DNA of 64,000 bases from Cryobacterium flavum (GTDB lineage Bacteria > Actinomycetota > Actinomycetes > Actinomycetales > Microbacteriaceae). Shown one piece after another: positions 37,383-45,678 of the stretch. The DNA is taken from NCBI RefSeq assembly GCF_900103805.1, contig NZ_FNIB01000006.1, positions 1 to 64,000 on the forward strand. Reading direction: 5' to 3'. The position numbers and the translations under genes were made by a program. The notes under the pieces were generated by a model. The model did not search any database. It had not been told where the DNA came from and saw only the letters and a list, made by a program, of their open reading frames with translations. How positions within the stretch are numbered: the first letter of the stretch is position 1; each line of letters starts with the position of its first letter.

Positions 37383-38615
37383 GTGCGAATTCACGACGAG
37401 ACCGGTAGCGGTCAGCGACCCCGGCGGCATCCCCTCGCCGCACTGTGGTCGGCCTTCGCTCTCGTGCACCTGCTGCTGATTCTTCTGGCCGTGTTCGGGC
37501 CGGGGTATCCGCTCGGTGACGTCGAGGTGGTCTACCGCGGCTGGGCCGAGAACGCGGCCGCCGGCAGCATCGTGGGAATCACCGAAAACTTCGTCTACCC
37601 GCTGCTCGCCCTCCTGCCGATCTTCGCCGCGTTCGCGTTCGGCGGCCCGGCCTACCTCGCCACCTGGTTCGCGCTGGTGACGGCGCTGAACGCGGGGGCG
37701 TTTGTCGTGCTCGTGCGCGAACACCGCAGCGCGGCCTGGTGGTGGCTGCTCTTTCTGGCGCTGCTCGGCCCCATCGCGCTCGTGCGCATCGACGCGATCA
37801 CGGTGCCCCTCGTCATCGTGGCCCTGCTCTGGCTGCGCCGGCGCCCGTTCTGGGGCACGGCCCTGCTCACGATCGCGACCTGGATCAAGATCTGGCCGGT
37901 CGCCGTGCTCGCCGCCCTGTTCGTGGCGTCGAAACAACGCTGGCGGATGCTCGGGGTCGCCGCCGCCGTCACCGCGGCGGTCGTGGCCGTGGCCGCGGCG
38001 CTCAGCCTTGCCCGCGGCAGCGGAATTCACGTGCTGAGTTTCGTGGCGGAGCAGGCCGGCCGGGGGATCCAGATCGAATCGCCCGTCGCCGTGCCCTGGC
38101 TCTGGCAGGCCGCGCTCGGCGTGCCGGGCAGTTTCGTCTACTACGACCATCAGATTCTTACCTTTCAGGTCGCCGGCACCGGCACCACCGTCCTGAGCGT
38201 TCTGATGACCCCGCTGCTGGCGGCCGCTGCCGCTGCCGTGCTGCTCCTCGGCGTACGCGCCCAACGCATGGGCGCTGGATGGCTCGCGATGCTGCCGCCG
38301 CTGACGCTCGCGCTGACGGTGACCCTGATCGCGTTCAACAAGGTGGGGTCGCCGCAGTTCATCAGCTGGCTGGCCGCACCGATCATTCTGGGACTCGCGC
38401 AGAGCGGCCGGGCCTGGCGTACACCGGCGCTGCTCGGGCTCGCGCTCGCCGCCCTCACCCAGGTCGTCTACCCCTACCTGTATGACTGGCTGCTCGTGGC
38501 CAACCCGCTTATGGTGCTCGTGTTGACCCTGCGCAACCTGCTCGAGTTCGTGCTGCTCGGCTGGGCGATCGGGGCGCTCTACCGGCCGAGGCCCGCGCGA
38601 ATCCGGCCTGGCTAA
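37383..38615 (+). CDS. GT87-type multi-pass membrane glycosyltransferase
   Basis: The 410-residue protein has about ten hydrophobic spans and the features of the DUF2029/GT87 family of polyprenyl-phosphate-mannose dependent mannosyltransferases: an extracytoplasmic acidic site early (GDVEVVYRGWAE, D near residue 47), VRIDAITVPLV, and ATWIKIWPVAVLAAL near residue 165. Members build lipomannan-type glycolipids in mycobacteria; the acceptor here is unknown. It starts with GTG at 37383 and stands alone; the 234-nt gap before it has no gene. Confidence 0.85.
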   Translation: MRIHDETGSGQRPRRHPLAALWSAFALVHLLLILLAVFGPGYPLGDVEVVYRGWAENAAAGSIVGITENFVYPLLALLPIFAAFAFGGPAYLATWFALVTALNAGAFVVLVREHRSAAWWWLLFLALLGPIALVRIDAITVPLVIVALLWLRRRPFWGTALLTIATWIKIWPVAVLAALFVASKQRWRMLGVAAAVTAAVVAVAAALSLARGSGIHVLSFVAEQAGRGIQIESPVAVPWLWQAALGVPGSFVYYDHQILTFQVAGTGTTVLSVLMTPLLAAAAAAVLLLGVRAQRMGAGWLAMLPPLTLALTVTLIAFNKVGSPQFISWLAAPIILGLAQSGRAWRTPALLGLALAALTQVVYPYLYDWLLVANPLMVLVLTLRNLLEFVLLGWAIGALYRPRPARIRPG

Positions 38616-38665
38616 CCACCCCGACTCCAGGTGCACCCCTCGAAGCCGGATCAGGCGTCGATCAG

Positions 38666-38749
38666 GCGAGGAGCCTCATAGACCTCTGACGAGACGCTCG
38701 TATACTCGTTGTTGGATTCCACGGTCGTGGTGGCTTGCGGGGCTGCTGA
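38666..38749 (+). pseudogene. Fragment of a universal stress protein gene
   Basis: This stretch is a degenerate copy of the 3' part of the usp gene at 42560-43060. 38689-38717 matches 42910-42938 at 28 of 29 bases. In frame it reads ARSLID-L, stop, RDARILVVGFHGRGGLRG, then a stop at 38747; the intact gene reads AKSLIAVSRDARILVVGSRGRGGLTG. Two stop codons and the lack of the rest of the gene show it is dead. It lies 59 nt upstream of the P-type ATPase start and shows that a usp copy once preceded the ATPase. Confidence 0.85.
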
Positions 38750-38808
38750 TCTCAATGGCGCACCCGCAGTGCTGCTATCGACCTCCACCGGTATTCAGGA
38801 GCATTCTT

Positions 38809-41643
38809 GTGAGTTCTCGATCCCGCCCGTCACCGGCCGTTGGTGTCAGTGCTGAGCCCGCAGTGAAGCCCGTGGCGTGGCATACCCTCTCTGCCACGGT
38901 CGTCGCCACGATGTTGGACGTTGATCCCGGTGCCGGTCTGCAGGACGGCTCGGTTGAGGCGCGACAGGAAGAGTACGCACCCAATGTCCTGGCCGAGCCC
39001 AGAAGGGTACCGGCCTGGCGCAAAATCATCCGTTTATTGGCGGAGAAAATGACGCTCGTGCTGGTGATCGCCGCGGTGGTGAGCGCCGTCGTCTCACGCG
39101 AATGGGAGACGCCTGTCGTTATCCTCGCGGTGATCATCCTGAACACGGCATTGAATTATCTGCAGGAACGACGGGCCGAAAACAGCCTCCAGGCGTTGCG
39201 AACTATGTCTGCGGGAACGGCGGTGGTTCGCCGTAACGGCACCGAGCTGGAGGTTCCTCGGTCCGCACTGGTGCCCGGAGATATTGTTCTGCTCGATGCC
39301 GGGGACTCCATTCCGGCCGACGGCCGCATCGTTGAAGAATCGCGGTTGCAGGTGGCCGAGGCCACACTGACCGGAGAATCCGAACCCGTCGGCAAGACGA
39401 CGCGTGCCCTCACGGTTGCGAGCCTGCCGCCTGGCGACCGCGACAACATGGTCTTCATGAACACCGAGGTCACCCGTGGCCGGGCCACCATGGTCGTCAC
39501 CGCTACCGGTATGCGCACAGAGGTCGGTGCAATTGCGGCTTTGCTCAGCGAGGTGAAGGGCGAACGTACCCCCCTCCAAAAGAGGATCGACCAGTTGGCA
39601 CAGATGCTGACCGTGGTGGCCCTGCTCGTGGTATCCGTTGTCTTTGTGCTGGGTCTCATCCGTGGGCAGTCGTGGTCCGACCTGCTGATCACCGCGGTGT
39701 CGCTGGCCGTGGCGACAATTCCAGAGGGACTCACGGCGGTCGTCGCCTTCACTCTGGCGATGGGAGCCGCTCGGCTAGCGGGCCGTGGGGCCATTCTCAA
39801 GCAGCTCTCGGCGGTGGAAACCCTGGGCAGCGTCACCCATATCGCCACGGACAAGACCGGCACGCTGACCATGAACGAGATGACGGCACACCGCCTACAC
39901 ATTCACGGACACGATTTTCTGGTTACCGGCGAGGGCTATGCGACGGACGGAAAAATTTTGACCCCGGAGGACCTGCCGGTGCCCGACCTGACCGAGGCGT
40001 TACTGGCGATGGCGCTGTGCAACGATGCCGTCATCCGTGACGGCAGGCTGGTGGGAGATCCGACGGAAGGTGCGTTGCTCGTGTTGGCCGAAAAGGGCGG
40101 TCTCGATGTTGAAGCAGCCCGGCAAGCTCACCCGCGCGTGGCGGAGGTCCCGTTCGATTCTGAGTACAAATACATGGCCACCTTCCACCGGCTGGCGTCG
40201 ACAACGCCCAACTCGAACCCGTCCGCGCCGCTGACCGTCGACCAGTGTCTGGCAAAGGGGGCCCCGGTCGCGCTGATGCAGCTGGCCGATTCGGTACTCA
40301 CCGCGCAAGGAATCCGGCCGATCACCGAGGAACATCGCCGACGGATCCACGCTGCCGTCCAGAAACTGGCCGGGGAGGGCCTGCGCACACTCATGATCGC
40401 CGGGCGGCGGCTTGACGCCGTTCTCCCAGACGACGAGAAATCGTTGCAAGCCATGGTCACCGGTTTGACGATCTACGCAATCGTGGGAATTGTCGATCCT
40501 GCCCGTGCCGAGGCTGCCGAGGCCATCGCCGTGGCGCGGAGAGCTGGCATCCAAGTCCACATGATCACGGGTGATCACCTGATCACGGCTTCGGCCATCG
40601 CCAAGAATTTGGGCATTCCCGGCGACGCCGCGTCCGGTCCGGACCTGGACAAACTGGACGACGGCGAGCTTGGCCGACGTGCTGCCGGTTACGGCGTGTT
40701 GGCGCGGGTCACCCCGGCACACAAGATTCGAATGGTCAAGGCTCTGCAGCAGGGGGGCAATATCGTGGCGATGACCGGGGACGGTGTCAACGATGCCCCG
40801 GCCCTGAAGCAGGCCGACATCGGTATCGCAATGGGCATCACCGGGACGGATGTGTCCAAAGGCGCAGCAAATATGATCCTCACCGATGACAACTTCGCCA
40901 CCATCGTGGCGGCGGTCAGAGAAGGCCGCGGCATCTATGCCAACATCCTGAAGTTCGTGAGATTCCAGCTCACCACAGCGTGGGGGTTCGTGCTCATCTT
41001 TTTGATCGCGGGCGTCACCGGGCTGGCCGGCGGTGCGCCGTTCACCGCCCTGCAGATCCTCTGGGTCAATATCATCATGGACGGCCCGCCCGCGCTCGCC
41101 CTCGGCGTGGATGCGGCGGAGCCGGGCACGATGCTGGAACAGCCTCGCCCGGCCAATGAACGGCTGCTGACCCGAGGTCGGCTCGTCCGAATCCTCGGGT
41201 TGGGGATTGTCATGGCCGCTGGCACCATCGCCGTCCTGACCCTTGCGCCGGTCGTGTTCCCGGACAGGGCCGATGATGCGGCATTCGCCGGCACCCTGGC
41301 GTTTACCACGTTCGTGTTTTACCAGGTGTTCAATCTGCTTAACGTGCGTTCGGACACGCACTCCGTATTCTCGATCCAGACCTTGACGAACCGGAGCATC
41401 TGGGTCGCCCTGGCGGCCGTGATCATCCTGCAGATCTGTGTGGTGCAGCTCCAGGTTCTGCAGGGGCTCTTCGACACCACAGAACTCACTGCATCCCACT
41501 GGGGCCTGGCCGTGCTGGTGGGGTCTTCCGCGCTCTGGGTCGAGGAAATCGGTAAGTTCCTGGTGCGGTCGCGGGTCCGCCATCGGCGCGGCCCGGCCCC
41601 GAGTAGCAGTGCGCGCAATCCCAGCTCAGACCATCACATCTAA
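38809..41643 (+). CDS. P2-type cation-transporting ATPase (CtpF-like)
   Basis: The 944-residue ATPase has all P-type motifs: TLTGES (actuator) near residue 185, DKTGTLT with the phospho-Asp near 348, a nucleotide domain, TGDGVNDAPALKQADIGIAMG near 655, and about ten membrane spans. M4 has ATIPEGLTA (the P2A glutamate) and M6 WVNIIMDGPPALALG, which keep the site-II Asn and Asp of calcium pumps, so Ca2+ or Mn2+ is the likely ion. Mycobacterial CtpF is the nearest named relative. The GTG at 38809 has AGGAG 7 nt upstream. The thiamine-binding gene follows after 9 nt. Confidence 0.92.
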   Translation: MSSRSRPSPAVGVSAEPAVKPVAWHTLSATVVATMLDVDPGAGLQDGSVEARQEEYAPNVLAEPRRVPAWRKIIRLLAEKMTLVLVIAAVVSAVVSREWETPVVILAVIILNTALNYLQERRAENSLQALRTMSAGTAVVRRNGTELEVPRSALVPGDIVLLDAGDSIPADGRIVEESRLQVAEATLTGESEPVGKTTRALTVASLPPGDRDNMVFMNTEVTRGRATMVVTATGMRTEVGAIAALLSEVKGERTPLQKRIDQLAQMLTVVALLVVSVVFVLGLIRGQSWSDLLITAVSLAVATIPEGLTAVVAFTLAMGAARLAGRGAILKQLSAVETLGSVTHIATDKTGTLTMNEMTAHRLHIHGHDFLVTGEGYATDGKILTPEDLPVPDLTEALLAMALCNDAVIRDGRLVGDPTEGALLVLAEKGGLDVEAARQAHPRVAEVPFDSEYKYMATFHRLASTTPNSNPSAPLTVDQCLAKGAPVALMQLADSVLTAQGIRPITEEHRRRIHAAVQKLAGEGLRTLMIAGRRLDAVLPDDEKSLQAMVTGLTIYAIVGIVDPARAEAAEAIAVARRAGIQVHMITGDHLITASAIAKNLGIPGDAASGPDLDKLDDGELGRRAAGYGVLARVTPAHKIRMVKALQQGGNIVAMTGDGVNDAPALKQADIGIAMGITGTDVSKGAANMILTDDNFATIVAAVREGRGIYANILKFVRFQLTTAWGFVLIFLIAGVTGLAGGAPFTALQILWVNIIMDGPPALALGVDAAEPGTMLEQPRPANERLLTRGRLVRILGLGIVMAAGTIAVLTLAPVVFPDRADDAAFAGTLAFTTFVFYQVFNLLNVRSDTHSVFSIQTLTNRSIWVALAAVIILQICVVQLQVLQGLFDTTELTASHWGLAVLVGSSALWVEEIGKFLVRSRVRHRRGPAPSSSARNPSSDHHI

Positions 41644-41652
41644 GGAGTCACA

Positions 41653-41967
41653 ATGCTTGTAGCTTTTTCCGTCGCACCGTCCGTCGCCGCCGACTCGCAG
41701 GGGTCGGTGCACGACGCGGTCGCCGCCGCCGTGCGCATCGTGCGCGACTCCGGGCTGCCCAACCACACCGATTCCATGTTCACCACCATCGAGGGCGACT
41801 GGGACGAAGTCTTTGCCGTGATCAAGGCGGCGACCGAGGCAGTGGGAGCCTTCGGGCCGCGCGTTTCCCTCGTGCTGAAGGCCGACATCCGCCCAGGTCA
41901 CACGGGCGAGTTGACCGGCAAGCTCCAGCGACTCGAGAGTGCGTTAGGGCAAGGGAAATCCGACTGA
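41653..41967 (+). CDS. Thiamine-binding protein, MTH1187/YqgV family
   Basis: The 104-residue protein matches the small MTH1187/YkoF-like thiamine-binding family: MLVAFSVAPSV at the start, VRIVRDSGLPNHTDSMFTTIEGDWDEVFAVIK in the middle, and VSLVLKADIRPGHTGEL near the end. It forms a ferredoxin-like fold that usually assembles as a tetramer. AAGGAG precedes the ATG at the correct spacing. It is 9 nt behind the ATPase and cotranscribed with it; no thiamine enzyme is nearby, so its job with the pump is unclear. Confidence 0.88.
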   Translation: MLVAFSVAPSVAADSQGSVHDAVAAAVRIVRDSGLPNHTDSMFTTIEGDWDEVFAVIKAATEAVGAFGPRVSLVLKADIRPGHTGELTGKLQRLESALGQGKSD

Positions 41968-42005
41968 GCGAACCGCCACACGGGCTTCACGTCCTGATTG
42001 GGCGG

Positions 42006-42365
42006 TTAGCTTGTCCGTTCGGAGTCGGGCGGATCATCGGCAGTCAGTGAGCCGGCGTGGGCGCGTATGGTCGGGTTCAGACGAACCTTGATCAGGCTGG
42101 CGATTGTGGTCACCGTCAAGACGACAGCGATGACGACAAGGCTCAGGTTGGTGCTGATCTCCGGCACGCGGTCGTCGATACCGTGTCCCCAGTGCAGAAC
42201 GAGTTTCACGCCGATGAAAGCGAGGATGAGCGCCAGACCGGTGGAGAGGTACACCAACCGGTCCAGGAGTCCCTTGACGAGAAAGAAAAGCGCACGCAGC
42301 CCGAGCAAGGCGAAGGCGTTGGCGGTGAAGACGATGTACGGTTCCTCGGTGATACCGAAGATCGC
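42006..42365 (-). pseudogene. 5'-truncated TerC family membrane protein gene
   Basis: Only the C-terminal 115 or so residues of a TerC/Alx protein remain: AIFGITEEPYIVFTANAFALLGLR, then LVYLSTGLALILAFIGVKLV and GHGIDDRVPEIST with three spans. An intact TerC has about 200 more residues with the acidic metal-binding spans before this point. Homology starts abruptly at about 42365; the frame upstream (to 42749) encodes an unrelated Cys/Arg-rich sequence with no likely start. It is a broken gene, opposite in strand to the flanking thiamine-binding and usp genes. Confidence 0.85.
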
Positions 42366-42559
42366 CTGTCGTCGTGAGCGAGTGCATCCGGGGTTCTTCC
42401 ACCAAGGATAGACACATGAAGCATAATTCGGTAATCTGAGAGCGTATTTTAGAACTGTTATTTCACAGGATTTGCCCCTAGCAAGGCCAACTGGGTGCCA
42501 CCCATCGGCCTGCGGGCCGGCATCGCTGTCACCCCCGTTACCGATAAGGAGAACTACCA

Positions 42560-43060
42560 ATGAGCGTTGACGGCGCGATCGACACCGTTGAACTGGTGCC
42601 AGCCCCGAGCAATAGCATCGTGGTCGGACACGATGGCTCAGACTGTGCCGATTACGCACTAGCCATGGCCCTTGAACTCGCCGACCAGTTGCACGTTCCC
42701 GTTGTTGTTGTGCGGGCGTGGTCCATCGCGACAGCTCCGCGGCCATCAAGTTGGGAGTTCGGATATGTCTCTTCGTTCGAGGAGTACCTCTCAGCGGTCC
42801 ACGATGAACTGGTGCGGGACGCGCGGACCAGCGTCGAGAATCATCTCGCGGTCGTGGTGAGTTACCGGGCGGTTCATGCCAGCCCTGCGAAGAGCCTCAT
42901 TGCCGTCTCACGAGACGCTCGTATTCTCGTTGTTGGATCTCGCGGTCGTGGCGGCCTCACGGGGATGCTGCTCGGTTCCGTGAGTGAGCAGTGCGTGCGG
43001 CACGCGACATGCCCCGTCCTGGTCGTGCGGCAGCGGGGACGCAAGGTGGAACACGAGTGA
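42560..43060 (+). CDS. Universal stress protein (UspA family)
   Basis: The 166-residue protein has the USP fold: NSIVVGHDGSDCADYALAMAL at the start with the D for ATP, and the ATP-binding pattern GSRGRGGLTGMLLGSVSEQ (G-x2-G-x9-G-S) near residue 130, so it belongs to the ATP-binding class. AAGGAG precedes the ATG at 42560. Its last 150 nt are overlapped on the other strand by the run-off end of the truncated sbtA frame. A dead fragment of a close copy lies at 38666. In mycobacteria such proteins work in hypoxia and dormancy. Confidence 0.93.
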   Translation: MSVDGAIDTVELVPAPSNSIVVGHDGSDCADYALAMALELADQLHVPVVVVRAWSIATAPRPSSWEFGYVSSFEEYLSAVHDELVRDARTSVENHLAVVVSYRAVHASPAKSLIAVSRDARILVVGSRGRGGLTGMLLGSVSEQCVRHATCPVLVVRQRGRKVEHE

Positions 43061-43699
43061 ACGTGACCGACACCAGATTTTAATCAAGCCCATCTCCAGC
43101 AGAAAAAGAGCGAGAATTCCCTTGAATAGATCCACGATCAGCGCTTCGATGGACGACAACCCGTCCGGGCCAGCTACCCCGCCGATGAGGAGTCCGGCCA
43201 GGAGCAGCACGATGCCTTTCCTCAGAAACACTTCATGGGCGATCGACTTCCACCGCGTCTTGCGCGAGATGCCTCGCGCAAGAACAATTCCCACCAGAAT
43301 TGCGGGCACTTCCAGCAAGACCAGAAGCAGCGGCATGTGTTCTTCGAACGAGATCTGCTGGCTGCCGAGGTAGGCGACGGCCACGGCGTAGGTGCCCACG
43401 CTCACGGATCCGTAATGGGCGGCGATAGAGGCCGCATCCGCTCGCTTGAACCGGCCCAGATAGCGCAGCACGGGGAACGCGAGCAGGGTGAGGCCAAAAC
43501 CCATGGTCACCACGGCCAGCATCTGCGGCAACAGGTTGGCGAAGGGCTGCTTAGCGAGTTCCACGCCGTCTTTGAGGCCAATGGCCAGCAACAGCACGAT
43601 GCTCACAAACTCGTACATCGCCGCCGGAAGACGCAACTCTGAACGCAGAAGACCGGCCACTGCTCCGAGCAGAAAGAAAAGAATGATGGGATCGATCAC
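42908..43699 (-). pseudogene. 3'-truncated SbtA-type sodium/bicarbonate transporter gene
   Basis: Residues 1-206 match the SbtA family (MIDPIILFFLLGAVAGLLRSEL, AAHYGSVSVGTYAVAVAYL, then SSIEALIVDLFKGILALFLLEMGLI), giving the first six or so spans. At about 43082 homology stops; the last 57 residues (KIWCRSRS and onward) are the antisense of the usp gene. A complete SbtA needs about 110 more residues with the second membrane half, including the second Na+ and bicarbonate site. The frame is open but the transporter is surely broken. The start region is normal. Confidence 0.85.
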
Positions 43700-43839
43700 A
43701 TTGTGGCTCTCTGATTTACTCTGCTCGAAGTTCGAAGAAGCGGCGCGACTCCATGGTGACCAACCCCGTCAATGCACGCTGAGCAAAACGTGCTAACACT
43801 AGCGTGTATTGCGGAGCGTGTGTCGTCTATGATCAGACG

Positions 43840-44118
43840 ATGGCCGCCTGGACCTTTCTTACTAATCACGCACACGTGCTGCTCTGCGTTTCTCAAGACC
43901 CCGGGATGCGATTGCGCGATATCGCAGTAGAAGTGGGAATCACCGAACGCGCCGCCCAACGCATCATCGCCGAACTCGTCGCAGATGGCTATCTCACGCG
44001 TCACCGCGACGGACGGCGCAACAGCTATCAGCTCTACCCCGAGCTTCCTCTTCGGCATCCCCTGGAACGACACCACAAAATTGGTGAGCTTCTTGGAGCG
44101 CTTGGATTGGATCCATAG
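43840..44118 (+). CDS. Small winged-helix transcriptional regulator
   Basis: The 92-residue protein is a single winged helix-turn-helix of MarR/ArsR-like type: WTFLTNHAHVLLCVSQDP, LRDIAVEVGITERAAQRIIAELVADGYLTRHRDGRRNSYQL, then PLRHPLERHHKIGELLGAL. It has no metal cysteines and no ligand domain. The ATG at 43840 sits at the last base of an inverted repeat, TCGTCT-N6-AGACGA (43823-43840), suggesting self-regulation. It is divergent from sbtA and likely governed the island's transport genes. Confidence 0.85.
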   Translation: MAAWTFLTNHAHVLLCVSQDPGMRLRDIAVEVGITERAAQRIIAELVADGYLTRHRDGRRNSYQLYPELPLRHPLERHHKIGELLGALGLDP

Positions 44119-44324
44119 ATCGTGAGTAGCCACCGCAGTCGACCCTGCCAGTCGCCGTTGCCCGCATCGCTGCACTCGTGAGTTCACCGACCGAAGCTAC
44201 GCCGACCCACTAATTTGCGATAACTCAAATGGTGACGCTGCTCACACCGCGACACGCTGGTCGCGCAGATGATGTGCGGCGGGCAGACGGGCCACGAGAG
44301 CGCCATGGGGCTTAGGCTTGACGC

Positions 44325-45602
44325 ATGCCCCTCACTCCTGACGGGTCGACGCAGCTGTCGTCGACCCGTATTCGTCTTGCCCTGTTAGCCCTGGCCCTGG
44401 GCGGATTCGGCATCGGCGCGACCGAATTCGTCGCCATGGGTCTGCTGCCAAACCTCGCCGCCGACCTGCTGCCCGGCCTGTACGCCAACGCACCGGATGC
44501 CGCCAACGCGCAGGCCGGCTGGCTCATCTCGGCCTACGCCCTCGGAGTCGTCGTCGGTGCGCCCACGATCGCTGCGGCCGCCGCGCGCTGGCCGCGCAAG
44601 CAGTTGCTGCTCGCGCTGCTCACCGCATTCACCCTCGGAACCATCGCCTCGGCCCTACTGCCGACCTTTGAGACCGTACTCGCGGCACGCTTTGTGGCCG
44701 GACTGCCGCACGGCGCCTACTTCGGCATCGCCTCGCTCGTCGCCGCCCACCTGATGGGCCCGGGCAAGCGGGCCCGCGGCATCGCGATCGTGCTCAGCGG
44801 CCTCACCATCTCCAACGTGATCGGGGTGCCGACCATCACCTGGATCGGCCAGATGAGCGGATGGCGCGTCGCCTACCTCGTCGTCGCCGCCATTTTCGCG
44901 CTCACCTTCGCGGCCGTCGCCGTGTTCGTACCGTTCCAGAACGGCAACCCGAAAGCCACCATGCGGGCCGAACTTCAGGCGTTTGGCAAACTGCAGGTGT
45001 GGATCACCCTGTCGATCGGTGCGATCGGCTTCGGCGGGCTGTTCGCCGTGTACACCTACGTCGCCCCGCTGGTGACCCTGATCACCGGGCTGAAAGCCGC
45101 GGCGGTGCCGCTCATTCTGGTGGTCGTCGGTCTCGGCATGACGGTCGGCAACTTCGCCGGGGGAGCGCTGGCCGATTGGAGCGTGCGCCGCACCATGTAC
45201 ATCTCGTTCGGCGTGCTCATCATCGCGCTCGTCACGCTCGGCCTGTCGGCGCAGGTCCTGGCCGGGCTGCTGGTGGGCATGTTCCTGGTGGGGGCGGCAG
45301 CATCCGCTTTGTCACCGACCATTCAGGCCCGGCTGATGGACGTCGCGCACGAGAGCCAGTCGCTCGCCGCGGCGCTCAACCACTCCTCGCTCAACGTAGG
45401 CAACGCGCTCGGCGCGGCCCTCGGCGGTGTGGCCATCGCGGCGGGGCTCGGCTATCTCGCCCCGGTGTGGATCGGCGTGGGGCTGAGCGGGCTCGGCGTG
45501 CTGCTGACCCTGCTCACCTTCAGCATCGACCGTCGGCGTCGTCGGCGCGGCCACCATGTGCCCTACGGGACGCAGCTGATCCCGGTCGTGCGCGAGCACT
45601 GA
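44325..45602 (+). CDS. MFS transporter, DHA1 (AraJ/PbuE-like) family
   Basis: The 425-residue protein has twelve membrane spans and the DHA1 features: LALGGFGIGATEFVAMGLLP in span 1, RWPRKQLLLALL after span 2, ARFVAGLPHGAYFGIASL in span 4 and ADWSVRRTMYISFG mid-protein. Such transporters export drugs, sugars or purine analogues; the substrate cannot be told. The ATG at 44325 lacks a ribosome site, so the message may be leaderless. A 206-nt gap upstream separates it from the island regulator, with no gene in it. Confidence 0.9.
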   Translation: MPLTPDGSTQLSSTRIRLALLALALGGFGIGATEFVAMGLLPNLAADLLPGLYANAPDAANAQAGWLISAYALGVVVGAPTIAAAAARWPRKQLLLALLTAFTLGTIASALLPTFETVLAARFVAGLPHGAYFGIASLVAAHLMGPGKRARGIAIVLSGLTISNVIGVPTITWIGQMSGWRVAYLVVAAIFALTFAAVAVFVPFQNGNPKATMRAELQAFGKLQVWITLSIGAIGFGGLFAVYTYVAPLVTLITGLKAAAVPLILVVVGLGMTVGNFAGGALADWSVRRTMYISFGVLIIALVTLGLSAQVLAGLLVGMFLVGAAASALSPTIQARLMDVAHESQSLAAALNHSSLNVGNALGAALGGVAIAAGLGYLAPVWIGVGLSGLGVLLTLLTFSIDRRRRRRGHHVPYGTQLIPVVREH

Positions 45603-45634
45603 CGCCGTCTGACCGTGCCCGCCTTAAACGACAC

Positions 45635-45663
45635 TGACCGGCCCTCATCGAGAAGGCCGGTCA
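45635..45663. terminator. Bidirectional terminator between MFS gene and response regulator
   Basis: TGACCGGCC (45635-45643) pairs with GGCCGGTCA (45655-45663) around an 11-nt loop, placed between two convergent genes. It can end both transcripts; there is no strong U-tract on either side. Confidence 0.7.
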
Positions 45664-45678
45664 AGTTCAGACGAACAA

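Noticed and set aside
36186-38636. An 816-codon open frame on the minus strand
   Set aside because: Antisense to nnrD and the GT87-type gene; low-complexity Arg/Gly/His composition and no domain.
40000-41583. A 527-codon open frame on the minus strand
   Set aside because: Antisense shadow of the P-type ATPase with no recognisable domain.
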